From positions 45,696-109,695 of the forward strand of contig CAMYKP010000001.1 in NCBI GenBank assembly GCA_947259005.1: a stretch of 64,000 bases of DNA, given 5' to 3'. Below the pieces are notes generated by a model that was given only the letters and a program-made list of their open reading frames with translations, searched no databases and was not told the DNA's origin. Positions 40,286-49,862 of this stretch are shown in pieces. Position 1 is the stretch's first letter; each line of letters opens with the position of its first letter. The position numbers were made by a program, and so were the translations under genes. The DNA is from an uncultured Parasphingopyxis sp. GTDB taxonomy: Bacteria; Pseudomonadota; Alphaproteobacteria; Sphingomonadales; Sphingomonadaceae.

Positions 40286-41284
40286 TCAGGACCGGATGGA
40301 CGGACCCATCGTGTCGATATCGGTCAGCCAGAGCATCCCGCGAAAATCCTGCGGCACATCGCTTATCTCGTCGAATGTCTCCAGACCGGACAGGGTCGCA
40401 TCACCATTATTCGCGCGCACGATCATCGGCATGATATCCGCCGCCCGCATCCGGGCGTTGAAACGGTTGGGCCATCCCCAGATCATCCATTGCCGGTCCA
40501 GCGGTACCGAGATGAAGCCGCCGCTGCATTCCGCAGGGACGCGGCCGATCCAGCCAATGCGCATATAGCGGTCGAAACAGGCTTCGGCCGCCGCGACATC
40601 GAGCAGCCGGGCCTCGGGGAAACGTTCCCCGATCCGCCGGAGCAGCGCGGGCGCACCCGTCACGATGACGCTGTCGCCCATTTCCTCTCCGGCGAGCTCA
40701 TATTCCCGCACAAGCATATCCGCCTGGGCGGGATCGTCGTCTGCAAAATTGTAGATGATGCCGCCATCGCCTGCCTGGTCGAGCATCGTCGCAACGCTGG
40801 GCATCAGGCCGACTCCGCGTCCCCCGAGTGCGAAATTTTCGCCGTCATGGGTCAGGCCATAGCCGATATCCAGTTGCTCGAGATATTCCAGTGGATGATG
40901 GGACACTGCGCCCTCGCCGTCGGTTCGGCAGTCAAGCATGGCATCGCCGAACAATACCAGCCGGCCATCGGCCGTGGGGCGGACAATCACTTCGACTTTG
41001 CTCGCCCTCCGCGACCTTGCGAAGTTGATGGCGACAACCGAGTTGGCAATGAAGTTGTGCGGCTGAAGATGGGAAATGCGCGCGGACGGGCAAGGAGTGT
41101 CGCTGTCGATGTCGCCGGGTTTCTGGAAAATCCCGCCCTGCGCGACCAGTTCGAGCCTGCCCTGAGGCGGCCCGGCGAGCCAGGATGCGTGCAACAGGCT
41201 GAGCGGAATCACGATCAGCGCGATAATTGCGAGGGCGATGTTGAGGATCTTCACGGATTCAATCGCCGTTTCGCCTCTTCGCAA
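40286..41284 (-). CDS. GDPD-like protein with degenerate active site (start uncertain; ORF start overlaps ribF)
   Basis: Scaffold motifs LDCRTDGEGAV, LDIGYG, GVGLMP, WGWPNRFNARMRAA resemble glycerophosphodiester phosphodiesterase-family proteins; catalytic motifs altered. Confidence 0.72.
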   Translation of the reverse strand: MRRGETAIESVKILNIALAIIALIVIPLSLLHASWLAGPPQGRLELVAQGGIFQKPGDIDSDTPCPSARISHLQPHNFIANSVVAINFARSRRASKVEVIVRPTADGRLVLFGDAMLDCRTDGEGAVSHHPLEYLEQLDIGYGLTHDGENFALGGRGVGLMPSVATMLDQAGDGGIIYNFADDDPAQADMLVREYELAGEEMGDSVIVTGAPALLRRIGERFPEARLLDVAAAEACFDRYMRIGWIGRVPAECSGGFISVPLDRQWMIWGWPNRFNARMRAADIMPMIVRANNGDATLSGLETFDEISDVPQDFRGMLWLTDIDTMGPSIRS

Positions 41285-42177
41285 TCCTCGGCCATCTGCA
41301 CCTTGAGCGCGTCGAGATCGTCAAATTTCGCTTCCTCGCGGATGAAACTCACCAGCTCGATTCCGATGGTCTGGCCGTAAAGATCGCCCTCGAAATCGAA
41401 AAAATGCGGTTCGAGCAATTCGATGGGCGGATTGAAACTCGGCCGGATACCGAGATTGGCCGCGCCATCCAGCGTGCGGCCATCGGGTAGGCGGGCGCGA
41501 ACCGCGTAGATCCCATATTTCGGGCGGACATAGCTGCCAAGGCGGATATTGGCGGTCGGATAGCCGAGTTCCCGGCCCTGTTTTGCGCCATGCTCGACCA
41601 CGCCTTCGATGGTGAAGGGCCGGGTCAGGAGGCGGGCAGCGGTTTCGCAGTCGCCGGCCTTGAGCGCTTCGCGAATCCGGCTGGAGGAGATGATGTCCTC
41701 ATCCTCGGTGACAGGCGCGGCAATTTCCGTGAAAAAGCCATGCGATTTCGCATATTCCGCAAGTACCACGACATCGCCCCTGCGGCCTTTGCCGAACACG
41801 AAGTCATTGCCGGTGACGACGCCCGCCACGCCGAAGCGGCGCAGGAGAATCTCTTCGACAAAATCTTCCGCCGAAGTGCTGGCTAGTTCTTCGTCAAAGG
41901 CAAACACCATCATGGCGTCGGCGCCGGCTTCCTTGAACAGTTCTTCGCGCTGGTCGAGCGTGGTCAGGCGAAAGGGCGGGGCATCGGGCTGGAAATGGCG
42001 GACGGGGTGCGGATCGAAAGTGGCGACGATGATCGGGCGATTGTCGTCATGGGCATGCTGGACGGCGCGGCCGACAACCGCCTGGTGTCCCCGGTGAAAG
42101 CCATCGAAATTGCCAAGTGCGATAACCGCGCCCCGCAGATTTTCGGGCACCGTATCGCGGTGGAATAGCCGCTGCAT
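41251..42177 (-). CDS. ribF: bifunctional riboflavin kinase / FAD synthetase
   Basis: VIALGNFDGFHRGHQAVV, DFVFGKGRRGD, SSSRIREALKAGD, GRELGYPTANIRL. Confidence 0.95.
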   Translation of the reverse strand: MQRLFHRDTVPENLRGAVIALGNFDGFHRGHQAVVGRAVQHAHDDNRPIIVATFDPHPVRHFQPDAPPFRLTTLDQREELFKEAGADAMMVFAFDEELASTSAEDFVEEILLRRFGVAGVVTGNDFVFGKGRRGDVVVLAEYAKSHGFFTEIAAPVTEDEDIISSSRIREALKAGDCETAARLLTRPFTIEGVVEHGAKQGRELGYPTANIRLGSYVRPKYGIYAVRARLPDGRTLDGAANLGIRPSFNPPIELLEPHFFDFEGDLYGQTIGIELVSFIREEAKFDDLDALKVQMAEDCEEAKRRLNP

Positions 42178-42233
42178 CGGATGCCTATAGGGGCGCAGGT
42201 CGAGAGCGGCAATGCAGGCCCGTCACCGGCACC

Positions 42234-43403
42234 TCAGCCTGTCGGGAGACCGTTACGGAGCAGGCGGATCACATTGCCGCCCATCACCTGTGCGATTTCC
42301 CCCTCGCTCAGGCCCGCATCCATCAGGAGCTGGGTAATCACGGCAAGCTCGCTCGTATCGAAGCCGACCATCGTCGAACCGTCATAGTCCGAACCAAGGC
42401 CGACATGGCGGATACCGACAAGGGCGCGGACATGGAGGATGGAACGGACGACATCCGCCGGCTCGAACGAACAGAGCGCTCCGTCCCAATAGCCGATGCC
42501 GATCACGCCGCCCGTTGCGGCAACCGCCCGGATCTGCGCGTCGTTCAGATTGCGGTTCACGTCGCAAACCGCCTGCACACCGCCATGGCTGGACACCACG
42601 GGCCGGGTCGCCATGGCGAGTATATCGTCTACCATGGCCGGGCTGGCATGGGCGATATCGACCACCATCCGGCTTTCTTCCATCCGGCGGATGATGTCGC
42701 GGCCGAAATCGGTCAGCCCGCCTTTCTCTTCGCCATGCATCGATCCACCCAGTTCATTGTCGAAAAAATGGGTCGGGCTGGCCATGCGGAAGCCGGCGTT
42801 GAACAGCCGGTCCAGATTGGCGGCATTGCCTTCCAGATTGTGCAGCCCTTCGATCGAGAGCATCGCGCCTGTCACCTGTTCACCGCCCTGGCGGTCGGCA
42901 AGCAGCGTGTCGATATCGCGCCGCGTCCTGATGATCCTCAGTGCACCCTCACTGTCCGTTTCGGCGCGGCTGAGCCTGTCGGCATGGTAGAGCGAGCGTT
43001 CGAGCAGCGACGTCCATGTGCGGAACGGCTGGAGTTGGGCGATGGCGAGCCAGAGAATATTGTCGCTATCGGCTGAATTGGAATCATAGTTGAGGCCCGG
43101 TGGGGATTTGGTGACCGACGAGAAGAGCTGCAGCGCCACATTGCCGTCCTGCAGCCGGGGCAGGTCGAGATGGCCGCGCCCGGAGCGGTTCAGGAGGTTG
43201 CGGTCCCAGAGCAGCGTATCGCCATGCATGTCGGCAATGATGAGCCGGTCGTGCAGCGCCTGGGCCTCTGGCGAAACCTCCGGCAAGGCGACATCCGCCC
43301 GCTCGTTCATGCCGCGTTCGAGGATGCCCGGGCCAAGCGTGAAGAACAAACCCGCCAACACGGCGACAACCAAAAGGATGCCGATCAGGATCTTGCGGAT
43401 CAT
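42234..43403 (-). CDS. membrane-anchored dipeptidase (renal dipeptidase family)
   Basis: IIADMHGDTLLWD, VVDIAHAS, VVSSHGGVQAVCDVNRNLND, HVGLGSDYDG; start chosen at MIRKILIG. Confidence 0.93.
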   Translation of the reverse strand: MIRKILIGILLVVAVLAGLFFTLGPGILERGMNERADVALPEVSPEAQALHDRLIIADMHGDTLLWDRNLLNRSGRGHLDLPRLQDGNVALQLFSSVTKSPPGLNYDSNSADSDNILWLAIAQLQPFRTWTSLLERSLYHADRLSRAETDSEGALRIIRTRRDIDTLLADRQGGEQVTGAMLSIEGLHNLEGNAANLDRLFNAGFRMASPTHFFDNELGGSMHGEEKGGLTDFGRDIIRRMEESRMVVDIAHASPAMVDDILAMATRPVVSSHGGVQAVCDVNRNLNDAQIRAVAATGGVIGIGYWDGALCSFEPADVVRSILHVRALVGIRHVGLGSDYDGSTMVGFDTSELAVITQLLMDAGLSEGEIAQVMGGNVIRLLRNGLPTG

Positions 43404-43894
43404 TTCCTGCGCTCCAGAGTGATGAAACTGAAGGCAGGCTGCGCGTCTTCTGCCGGAAAATCTTCCCGCGCCGTTTCCGCCCATGTTTCGGGATCGAAGC
43501 CCTCGATTTCGGTGTCGCCTACGGGTTCGCAATGGACCTCGGTCAGCTCGATACGGTCTGCATGGGGCAGGAACAGTCGATAGATTTCCGCCCCGCCGAT
43601 CACTGCGATATCGCTGTCGTTCCCCGCTAGAGCTATGGCCTCTTCCGGGCTGTGCGCGATCTCCGCGCCTTCGGGCGCCCAGTGCTGCGAGCGTGTCAGC
43701 ACGATATGGCGACGACCGGGCAACGGGCTGGGGAAGCTTTCGAATGTCTTGCGGCCCATGATCATTGGTTTGCCCATGGTGCTTTTCTTGAAGCGCTTCA
43801 GGTCCGCCGAAATCCGCCAGGGCAGGCGGCCATCCTTGCCGATAACGCCGTTATCGGCGCGGGCGAGGTAGAAGACGATCTCGGCTTTGCTCAC
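43400..43894 (-). CDS. folA: dihydrofolate reductase
   Basis: [41 protein letters not shown]. Confidence 0.95.
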   Translation of the reverse strand: MSKAEIVFYLARADNGVIGKDGRLPWRISADLKRFKKSTMGKPMIMGRKTFESFPSPLPGRRHIVLTRSQHWAPEGAEIAHSPEEAIALAGNDSDIAVIGGAEIYRLFLPHADRIELTEVHCEPVGDTEIEGFDPETWAETAREDFPAEDAQPAFSFITLERRK

Positions 43895-44685
43895 ACAGCC
43901 ACCGGCGCGGCGATATGCGGCTGGGCCTCGTAACCGGAAATCTCGAAATCCTCATATTCATAACCGTCGATGCTGCCGGGATCGCGCAGGATAGTGAGGG
44001 TCGGCAGAGGGCCGGGGGTGCGGGTCAGCTGTTCGGCCACCTGATCCAGGTGGTTGGTGTAGAGATGGCAATCGCCGCCGGTCCAGATGAAATCGCCGAC
44101 CTCGAGCCCGCATTGCTGGGCGAGCATATGGGTGAGCAAAGCATAGCTGGCGATATTGAACGGCACGCCGAGAAATACATCGCAGCTGCGTTGATAGAGC
44201 TGGAGCGAGAGCTTGCCGTCCGCGACATGCGTCTGGAACAGGCAGTGGCAGGGCGGCAGCGCCATGTTCGGTACGTCTGCCGGGTTCCATGCCGAAACGA
44301 TCTGGCGGCGCGATGCGGGATGGGTTTTGATCTGCTCGACGAGATCGGCGATCTGGTCGATATGCACGCCGCCCGGGCCTATCCAGTCCCGCCACTGCTT
44401 GCCGTAAACCGGGCCGAGATCGCCGTCTTCGTCCGCCCATTCGTCCCAGATTTTCACCTTGCGGTCCTGCAACCAGCGGACATTGGTGTCGCCGCGCAGA
44501 AACCATAACAGCTCGATAATGATCGAACGGATATGGAGTTTCTTCGTCGTCAGCAGCGGAAAGCCCTGTGACAGATCGAATCGCATCTGGTGACCGAATA
44601 CGGAAAGCGTGCCGACGCCGGTGCGGTCGTCCTGGCGGACTCCCTCATCGCGTATGCGCCGCATGAGATCGAGATAAAGCTGCAT
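43891..44685 (-). CDS. thyA: thymidylate synthase
   Basis: [49 protein letters not shown]. Confidence 0.97.
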   Translation of the reverse strand: MQLYLDLMRRIRDEGVRQDDRTGVGTLSVFGHQMRFDLSQGFPLLTTKKLHIRSIIIELLWFLRGDTNVRWLQDRKVKIWDEWADEDGDLGPVYGKQWRDWIGPGGVHIDQIADLVEQIKTHPASRRQIVSAWNPADVPNMALPPCHCLFQTHVADGKLSLQLYQRSCDVFLGVPFNIASYALLTHMLAQQCGLEVGDFIWTGGDCHLYTNHLDQVAEQLTRTPGPLPTLTILRDPGSIDGYEYEDFEISGYEAQPHIAAPVAV

Positions 44686-44883
44686 CGTGCGGGCCTTATG
44701 GCGGAGAGGGCGCGCCCGGCCAAGCGGGATAAGTTTGTCCGATGTGGAGGAGTTAGCGCGATGTGCCCCCATAGCGGAGGCAATTCATATCGGTTTCGGA
44801 GCGATTGTCGCTTATGTCCAATTTTTTGCGAAGCATTCGCATCAAGGGAAAGCGTTCACTGACTGAATATTCGGGGGGAGAGC

Positions 44884-45273
44884 ATGGCTGCTGGTGGGGC
44901 GCTCTTGGCCAATACTGGTGTCGATACCGGCTTCTTCGCGCCGCTCGTCGTTGATCATCGCCATGAACATGCTGTCGTTGCCCATCTTGATGCCAGAGGT
45001 CGTTTGGTTGCGCTCAGCGAAGCGCAGGGCGGCGAGGACCGGATCGTCCTGCCGCTGAGACAGATCATCGGCGACGCCCTTGCCCATGACGGGCATACCG
45101 TAATGCTGGCCCATAACCATCCCAGCGGCGATCCCATGCCAAGCAAGACGGACATCGAAACGACGCGCAAACTGGCCGAGCTGCTCCGCCCCCTCAATAT
45201 CCGCGTTTATGACCATCTCATCCTGACGCGCAGCGGCGAGTCGACGAGCTTTCGGGATCTCGGCTGGATCTAA
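44884..45273 (+). CDS. RadC-like JAB/JAMM-domain protein, stand-alone
   Basis: VMLAHNHPSGDPMPSKTDIETTRKLAELLRPLNIRVYDHLIL metal-binding JAMM motif; no N-terminal HhH region in the ORF. Confidence 0.85.
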   Translation: MAAGGALLANTGVDTGFFAPLVVDHRHEHAVVAHLDARGRLVALSEAQGGEDRIVLPLRQIIGDALAHDGHTVMLAHNHPSGDPMPSKTDIETTRKLAELLRPLNIRVYDHLILTRSGESTSFRDLGWI

Positions 45274-45361
45274 GGCTGGTGCCGGGCCGCGTTTCGGCAA
45301 AACTTGCTACAGCGACGGACTTGATGCACCATCCCGGCGCGCTTCCATGGGGAGAGGAGCC

Positions 45362-46156
45362 ATGAGCACCGGCGAACACGCCCAGATCGCACCGGCAACG
45401 GTCGCAAGCGATCTCAGATTAGCTGACCTTCGCGCCGCACTTGCTGCGGGATGGCGCGATTTCAGGACCTATCCCGCATTCGGCCTGTTTTTCGCTGCGA
45501 TTTATGTCGGCGCGGGAATGTTTCTCTATTTCGCCCTGTTTTCCCGGGGCGAGATCGGGTGGCTGGTTCCGGCAGCGGCGGGATTTCCGATCCTTGCGCC
45601 TTTTGTCGCCGTGGGGCTGTATGAAGTGAGCCGCCGCCGCGAAGCCGGACTGCCGATGAGCTGGGGGGCGATCCTTGGGGCATTACGGGGGCGCGGCGAC
45701 GACCAGATTTTGAGCATGGGCGTGATCGTGTTTGTCGCCTTCGCGTTCTGGCTGATGGTCGCGCACGGGATTTTCGCCATCTTCCTATCGGGATCGGGGA
45801 TGGGGACGGAATCGATCGAATTCCTGCGTACCGAAACCGGTATCATCATGCTGGCCGTGGGCAGTGTCGTAGGCGCGCTGATGGCGCTGGCCTTTTACGC
45901 GATCACTGTCGTCAGCCTGCCGATGCTGGTCGACCGCGATGTCGATTTCATCACCGCCATCATTGTGAGCCTGGCCACGATGCGATCGAACGGTTTCGTC
46001 CTGCTGGCCTGGGCCGTGATGATTGCGGTCGCGCTGTTCGTCGCCATGATCCCGCTGTTCCTGGGGCTACTTGTCGTGCTGCCCGTGCTCGGGCACGCAA
46101 CATGGCACCTGTATCGCCGCGCGGTCGACGAACGACCCGGTTCCGATGCGGAATAG
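45362..46156 (+). CDS. DUF2189-like membrane protein
   Basis: LRAALAAGWRDFRTYPAFGLFFAAIYVGAGMFLYF... LAPFVAVGLYEVSRRREAG. Confidence 0.83.
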   Translation: MSTGEHAQIAPATVASDLRLADLRAALAAGWRDFRTYPAFGLFFAAIYVGAGMFLYFALFSRGEIGWLVPAAAGFPILAPFVAVGLYEVSRRREAGLPMSWGAILGALRGRGDDQILSMGVIVFVAFAFWLMVAHGIFAIFLSGSGMGTESIEFLRTETGIIMLAVGSVVGALMALAFYAITVVSLPMLVDRDVDFITAIIVSLATMRSNGFVLLAWAVMIAVALFVAMIPLFLGLLVVLPVLGHATWHLYRRAVDERPGSDAE

Positions 46157-46206
46157 CTTTGCAGTCGTGCCCTCATTGCATCGAGAATAGACAGGTCTTG
46201 TCCCGG

Positions 46207-47748
46207 CTATTTTTTTACCAGCCAGCCATTGGGGCAGTAAGTCGCGTTGCGGCCGTAGAAATCGCATAACTCCGTGTCGATCCCATAGCTGTCCGGATGA
46301 CCGAGCAGGAAATCGCGGACCGCGCGGTTCGGTCCATCCTCATAGTCCCTGTAGCGCGGGGCTGGCAGGTCGGCGACGATACCGTCTTCGACAACGATAT
46401 AGTCGCCCGGCAGAAGATGGGGGTCGAAATAGTCGAGCACGGCCTTGACGCTTTCATAACTGTGCGCGCTGTCTTCAATAACAAGGATGGGATGCTTTGC
46501 CGCTGAGATCCGCGCATGCGGGAAAGTTTCGCCAGGCCGAGTGCTGTCTGCGGTAAAGAAAGAAACCTGTTCTATTGGTTCGGCTGGTTCGTGAATATCC
46601 ATAGTCAGGATTTCGGTATTGAGTCCCAGCGCATCGCTCATGTCTCGGAACCAGCAGGCGCTGCCGCCTTCGGATGCACCAACTTCAATGATGGTGCGCG
46701 GTGCGAGCCGCTGGAGCAATTGCAGATAGATGCCGAGATCAAACGGGTTTTTGAGGAATTTGCGCCCCTTGTAGCATGATCGCATCGTTCCGGACTGGAT
46801 CGTCGCCAGCAAGTCAGCGGGGATGTCGACGGCGAACTGCCTGTCGAAAACCGAGTAGGCTTGGCGTGTCGGTTCTGCTGTCGAACCACCAAATTTGCGC
46901 ATGAGCTTTTCGCTCAGACATCCGACATACTGCCTTTCATAGGGCGGCATGGAGAAAGGCTTGCCGTTCAAGGCTTTGTATTCCCCAAACATCGCCGCGC
47001 GGCCGGCTGGATTGCCACTCGTCGCGGCTCCACCGTGAATCTGGTGAAAAGTGCCTTCTCCGAGCACGGTCCAAGCCGTATTTCCGGATGCTTTGACAGC
47101 ACGCGCCCAGAAATCCAGATTGGCGATGCCGCCGCCAGGTTGCCTAAAACGTTCGTCGAGTCCGCCAACCTTCTTCCACAGCGCCCGGTCCAAGAAGACG
47201 CCATTCGATTCCTTCATGTCGCCGAACCAGCCCTCGCGCGACGAACCTGACAAGACCGCGATGTCAAACAGCGCATATCCATCTTCTTCCCAATGCGATG
47301 CATCGAGCAGCGCGTCTTCGACCTGTTGATCGTAACCGGTCTCTTTCGAACGCATCTGGACATCGGGGCCAAGATGGAAAGACATCGTGCCGATGATCTT
47401 GGTTGGATCATTGCGATAGGCTTGAAGTGCGGCGGCAATAATGCCGGGTGAGGCGAGGCGGGCGCCGTCGATGAACAGTGCAAGACAACAACTGGTGGCC
47501 GATTGCATCGCCATGTTGATCGCTCTGACTGGGGATGGATTGCCAGGTTCGAAGCGGACCACGCGCAGATTGGGCGCAATTCGCTGCAGGGCGTGTTCGT
47601 CGACGGCGACTGCCGACCCGTTGTCGACAACGATGATCTCATAGTCGTTCGCTTCAACGCCGCGCTGCATGGCGGGGGACAGCGAAAGGATCGTGCGGGG
47701 CAGTTCGCGGTCCATGTCAAAAGCGCAGACGAGAATGGTGAGCTGCAT
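46207..47748 (-). CDS. fusion: GT2-family glycosyltransferase + CmcI-type class I SAM methyltransferase/hydroxylase domain
   Basis: N-term LTILVCAFDMDRELPRTILSLSP...YEIIVVDNGS; C-term YKGRKFLKNPFDLGIYLQLLQRLAPRTIIEVGASEGGSACWF...GDYIVVEDGIV...GPNRAVRDFL. Confidence 0.8.
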   Translation of the reverse strand: MQLTILVCAFDMDRELPRTILSLSPAMQRGVEANDYEIIVVDNGSAVAVDEHALQRIAPNLRVVRFEPGNPSPVRAINMAMQSATSCCLALFIDGARLASPGIIAAALQAYRNDPTKIIGTMSFHLGPDVQMRSKETGYDQQVEDALLDASHWEEDGYALFDIAVLSGSSREGWFGDMKESNGVFLDRALWKKVGGLDERFRQPGGGIANLDFWARAVKASGNTAWTVLGEGTFHQIHGGAATSGNPAGRAAMFGEYKALNGKPFSMPPYERQYVGCLSEKLMRKFGGSTAEPTRQAYSVFDRQFAVDIPADLLATIQSGTMRSCYKGRKFLKNPFDLGIYLQLLQRLAPRTIIEVGASEGGSACWFRDMSDALGLNTEILTMDIHEPAEPIEQVSFFTADSTRPGETFPHARISAAKHPILVIEDSAHSYESVKAVLDYFDPHLLPGDYIVVEDGIVADLPAPRYRDYEDGPNRAVRDFLLGHPDSYGIDTELCDFYGRNATYCPNGWLVKK

Positions 47749-47762
47749 GTTCAGGTCCGCGC

Positions 47763-48995
47763 CTATATGCCAAGAACCCTGCAAATATGTTCCCGATCAG
47801 GCGAGTCTATCTCGCTTCTCGAAAGCAGGGATTTGGGCGGATCTGGTGCGTCGCTGAGCAATTGGCGAACCACGGGGTTGTACTTGTCCCATAACGTCCG
47901 GTTTTTCGGATCGAGATTGCGTACGATCAGCATACCGGTCGGACTTGTATCAAGGAGAGTTAACTGCAAATCGGGACGCCACTTGGTGAGTGTTTCGATA
48001 ATGCGCCAAACGTCGCCGCACCAGACGTTCGTCTCCCGCTTTCGCGAGGCTTGAGAGGGATGATTGGGAAGGACGTCATCGATAACAATGACCCCGCCTC
48101 GACCCATATAGCGTTCGAGGTTCATGAAATCCCGAAGCACGAACTCGACATGATGCATCCCGTCGATAAAGGCCAGATCGACCTTCTCCGAAATCGCGCT
48201 CTCGGCATGAAAAAAGAAGAAATCGTCACTTGTGCATTCGTAGAGTTCCACCGCATCCGCAACGTTTTTCAAGTCGGGCGCCGGATCAATCGCTATCGAT
48301 TGGCACGAAGCAATGGCAAGGCTGTTTCCCTTGCGGACACCGATCTCCAGATAGAAATCGGGTCGCATCAGATCGTGAATATCGGCGAGCACGTCCAAAT
48401 AAGGCCTCGATCCCTGCGTTTTTTCAGCAATGGCGCTGGGGGTATCGCTGATCCAGGGTAAGAACGCCGGCTGCGGCAAGGGAGCTGTCCGGGGCGATAC
48501 GGCACCGCCTTTCTGGAAAACGCCGACCAGGTCCCTCCATGGCCCGCGTTCGTCCAGCCAACAATGAACAAGCCGCAGGCCAGACCATTCGGCCAGCGCC
48601 TGAAAACCGTCGGGGTAAAAGCGATAGCAATCCACGGGATATCGGTGAATGGGGCCGGCCGATGGCGCGATGACAAAAGCCATGCCTTCAGTTTTCATGA
48701 CGCGTGCCATTTCGGTAAATACGCGCCAGAATTGCGCACTGTGTTCGAGCATCTGACCGGACAGGATCAGATCAAATTTTTCGTCATCAAAGGGAAGGGT
48801 ATTGGGATCTTCAAGAACGATGTCGACACCGGGTCCCGGAGCGAGGTCGATACCCGTATAATTGCCATGTTCTCCGAAAAAGTCTCGATAGGAGCCGTTC
48901 ACATCTGACGAACCAAGGTCGGCGACGTCGATCGGTCCGCCGGGGCAATACCAGTCGATGCATCTTTGCATATTTTCTAGTGAGGAATTGTGCAT
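47763..48995 (-). CDS. fusion of two class I SAM methyltransferase domains (type 11 + type 24)
   Basis: IDVADLGSSDVNGSYRDFFGEHGNYTGIDLAPG...LPFDDEKFDLILSGQMLEH; then FYLEIGVRKGNSLAIA...KVDLAFIDGMHHVEFVLRDFMNLERYMGRGGVIVIDDVLP. Confidence 0.8.
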   Translation of the reverse strand: MHNSSLENMQRCIDWYCPGGPIDVADLGSSDVNGSYRDFFGEHGNYTGIDLAPGPGVDIVLEDPNTLPFDDEKFDLILSGQMLEHSAQFWRVFTEMARVMKTEGMAFVIAPSAGPIHRYPVDCYRFYPDGFQALAEWSGLRLVHCWLDERGPWRDLVGVFQKGGAVSPRTAPLPQPAFLPWISDTPSAIAEKTQGSRPYLDVLADIHDLMRPDFYLEIGVRKGNSLAIASCQSIAIDPAPDLKNVADAVELYECTSDDFFFFHAESAISEKVDLAFIDGMHHVEFVLRDFMNLERYMGRGGVIVIDDVLPNHPSQASRKRETNVWCGDVWRIIETLTKWRPDLQLTLLDTSPTGMLIVRNLDPKNRTLWDKYNPVVRQLLSDAPDPPKSLLSRSEIDSPDREHICRVLGI

Positions 48996-49169
48996 GCTAT
49001 CCCGCAGGCAAAATCCGACCCTGCTTGCAGTTGCTGACCATGTCAAAGCCTCTGTTGAGCGACAGGTGTCAATGGACCGGGGCAAGCCATCTCACAAGGC
49101 TTGCCGGCGATGGTCAAACGACAATCTCGTCCAGCAGGATTGGATAGCCGGATGGGGCCACCGCCGCTC

Positions 49170-49862
49170 TTAATCCTGGCCGCAGGGTTCGATATCGCCA
49201 GGATCAGGACGCGGCCCGACCCGTTCGAACATCGCGAAATAGCCGCCTATGCCGGGCATGGCGCGGAAGACGACGCGTCGATAGCCGACAGCTTCGAATT
49301 CGCAGTTCAGCAGGTCCGGCGGGGTGCCATGCCGATTTGTGGGCCGGTCCGCATCGACGACAACGACCCGGCCATTCTCCCGGAGCGCAGGGCGCATGTG
49401 CCAGAGAAATTCATACGGGCTTTCGATCTCGTGATACATATGCACCATGAAAATCCGGTCGAAGCTGTCGGCTGGCAGCTTGGGATCGGCAAACTCGCCC
49501 AGCCTCACGCTGACATTGTCGAGCCGCTCGCGCGTGACGCGTTCGGCCAGCCTGTCGCGCGTTTCCGCGATTACATCCTGTGCCAGTACGCGGCCCGTCT
49601 CTCCAACGCGCGGGGCGAGGCGGATCGTGTAATAGCCGTTGCCTGCGCCGATATCGGCCACCGTCATGCCGGGCTCGATTTCAGCCATATCCATGACGGT
49701 TTCGGCTTCGTTGCGCTTGTCCCGCGTTTCCTCGTCAGAAAACTGGCTGGATATAATGTCGGAGACAGGCCGGTCGGCGGGCGGGAATCCGGATTCGTCA
49801 GAGCCCCCCAAAGCGTTGCAGCTTCCGGCAAACAGCAAGAGCAGGCACGCAGCACGGCGCAT
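49170..49862 (-). CDS. class I SAM-dependent methyltransferase with signal/lipoprotein-like N-terminus
   Basis: [53 protein letters not shown]. Confidence 0.85.
   Translation of the reverse strand: MRRAACLLLLFAGSCNALGGSDESGFPPADRPVSDIISSQFSDEETRDKRNEAETVMDMAEIEPGMTVADIGAGNGYYTIRLAPRVGETGRVLAQDVIAETRDRLAERVTRERLDNVSVRLGEFADPKLPADSFDRIFMVHMYHEIESPYEFLWHMRPALRENGRVVVVDADRPTNRHGTPPDLLNCEFEAVGYRRVVFRAMPGIGGYFAMFERVGPRPDPGDIEPCGQD

Noticed and set aside
40256-41380. 374-aa + ORF opposite the GDPD-like gene
   Set aside because: The - strand has recognisable GDPD-like motifs; the + ORF does not.
46157-49169. Transposon or integron carrying the GT/methyltransferase genes
   Set aside because: No transposase, terminal inverted repeats or convincing target duplication found at the edges; only a short GACAGGT match on both sides, likely chance.
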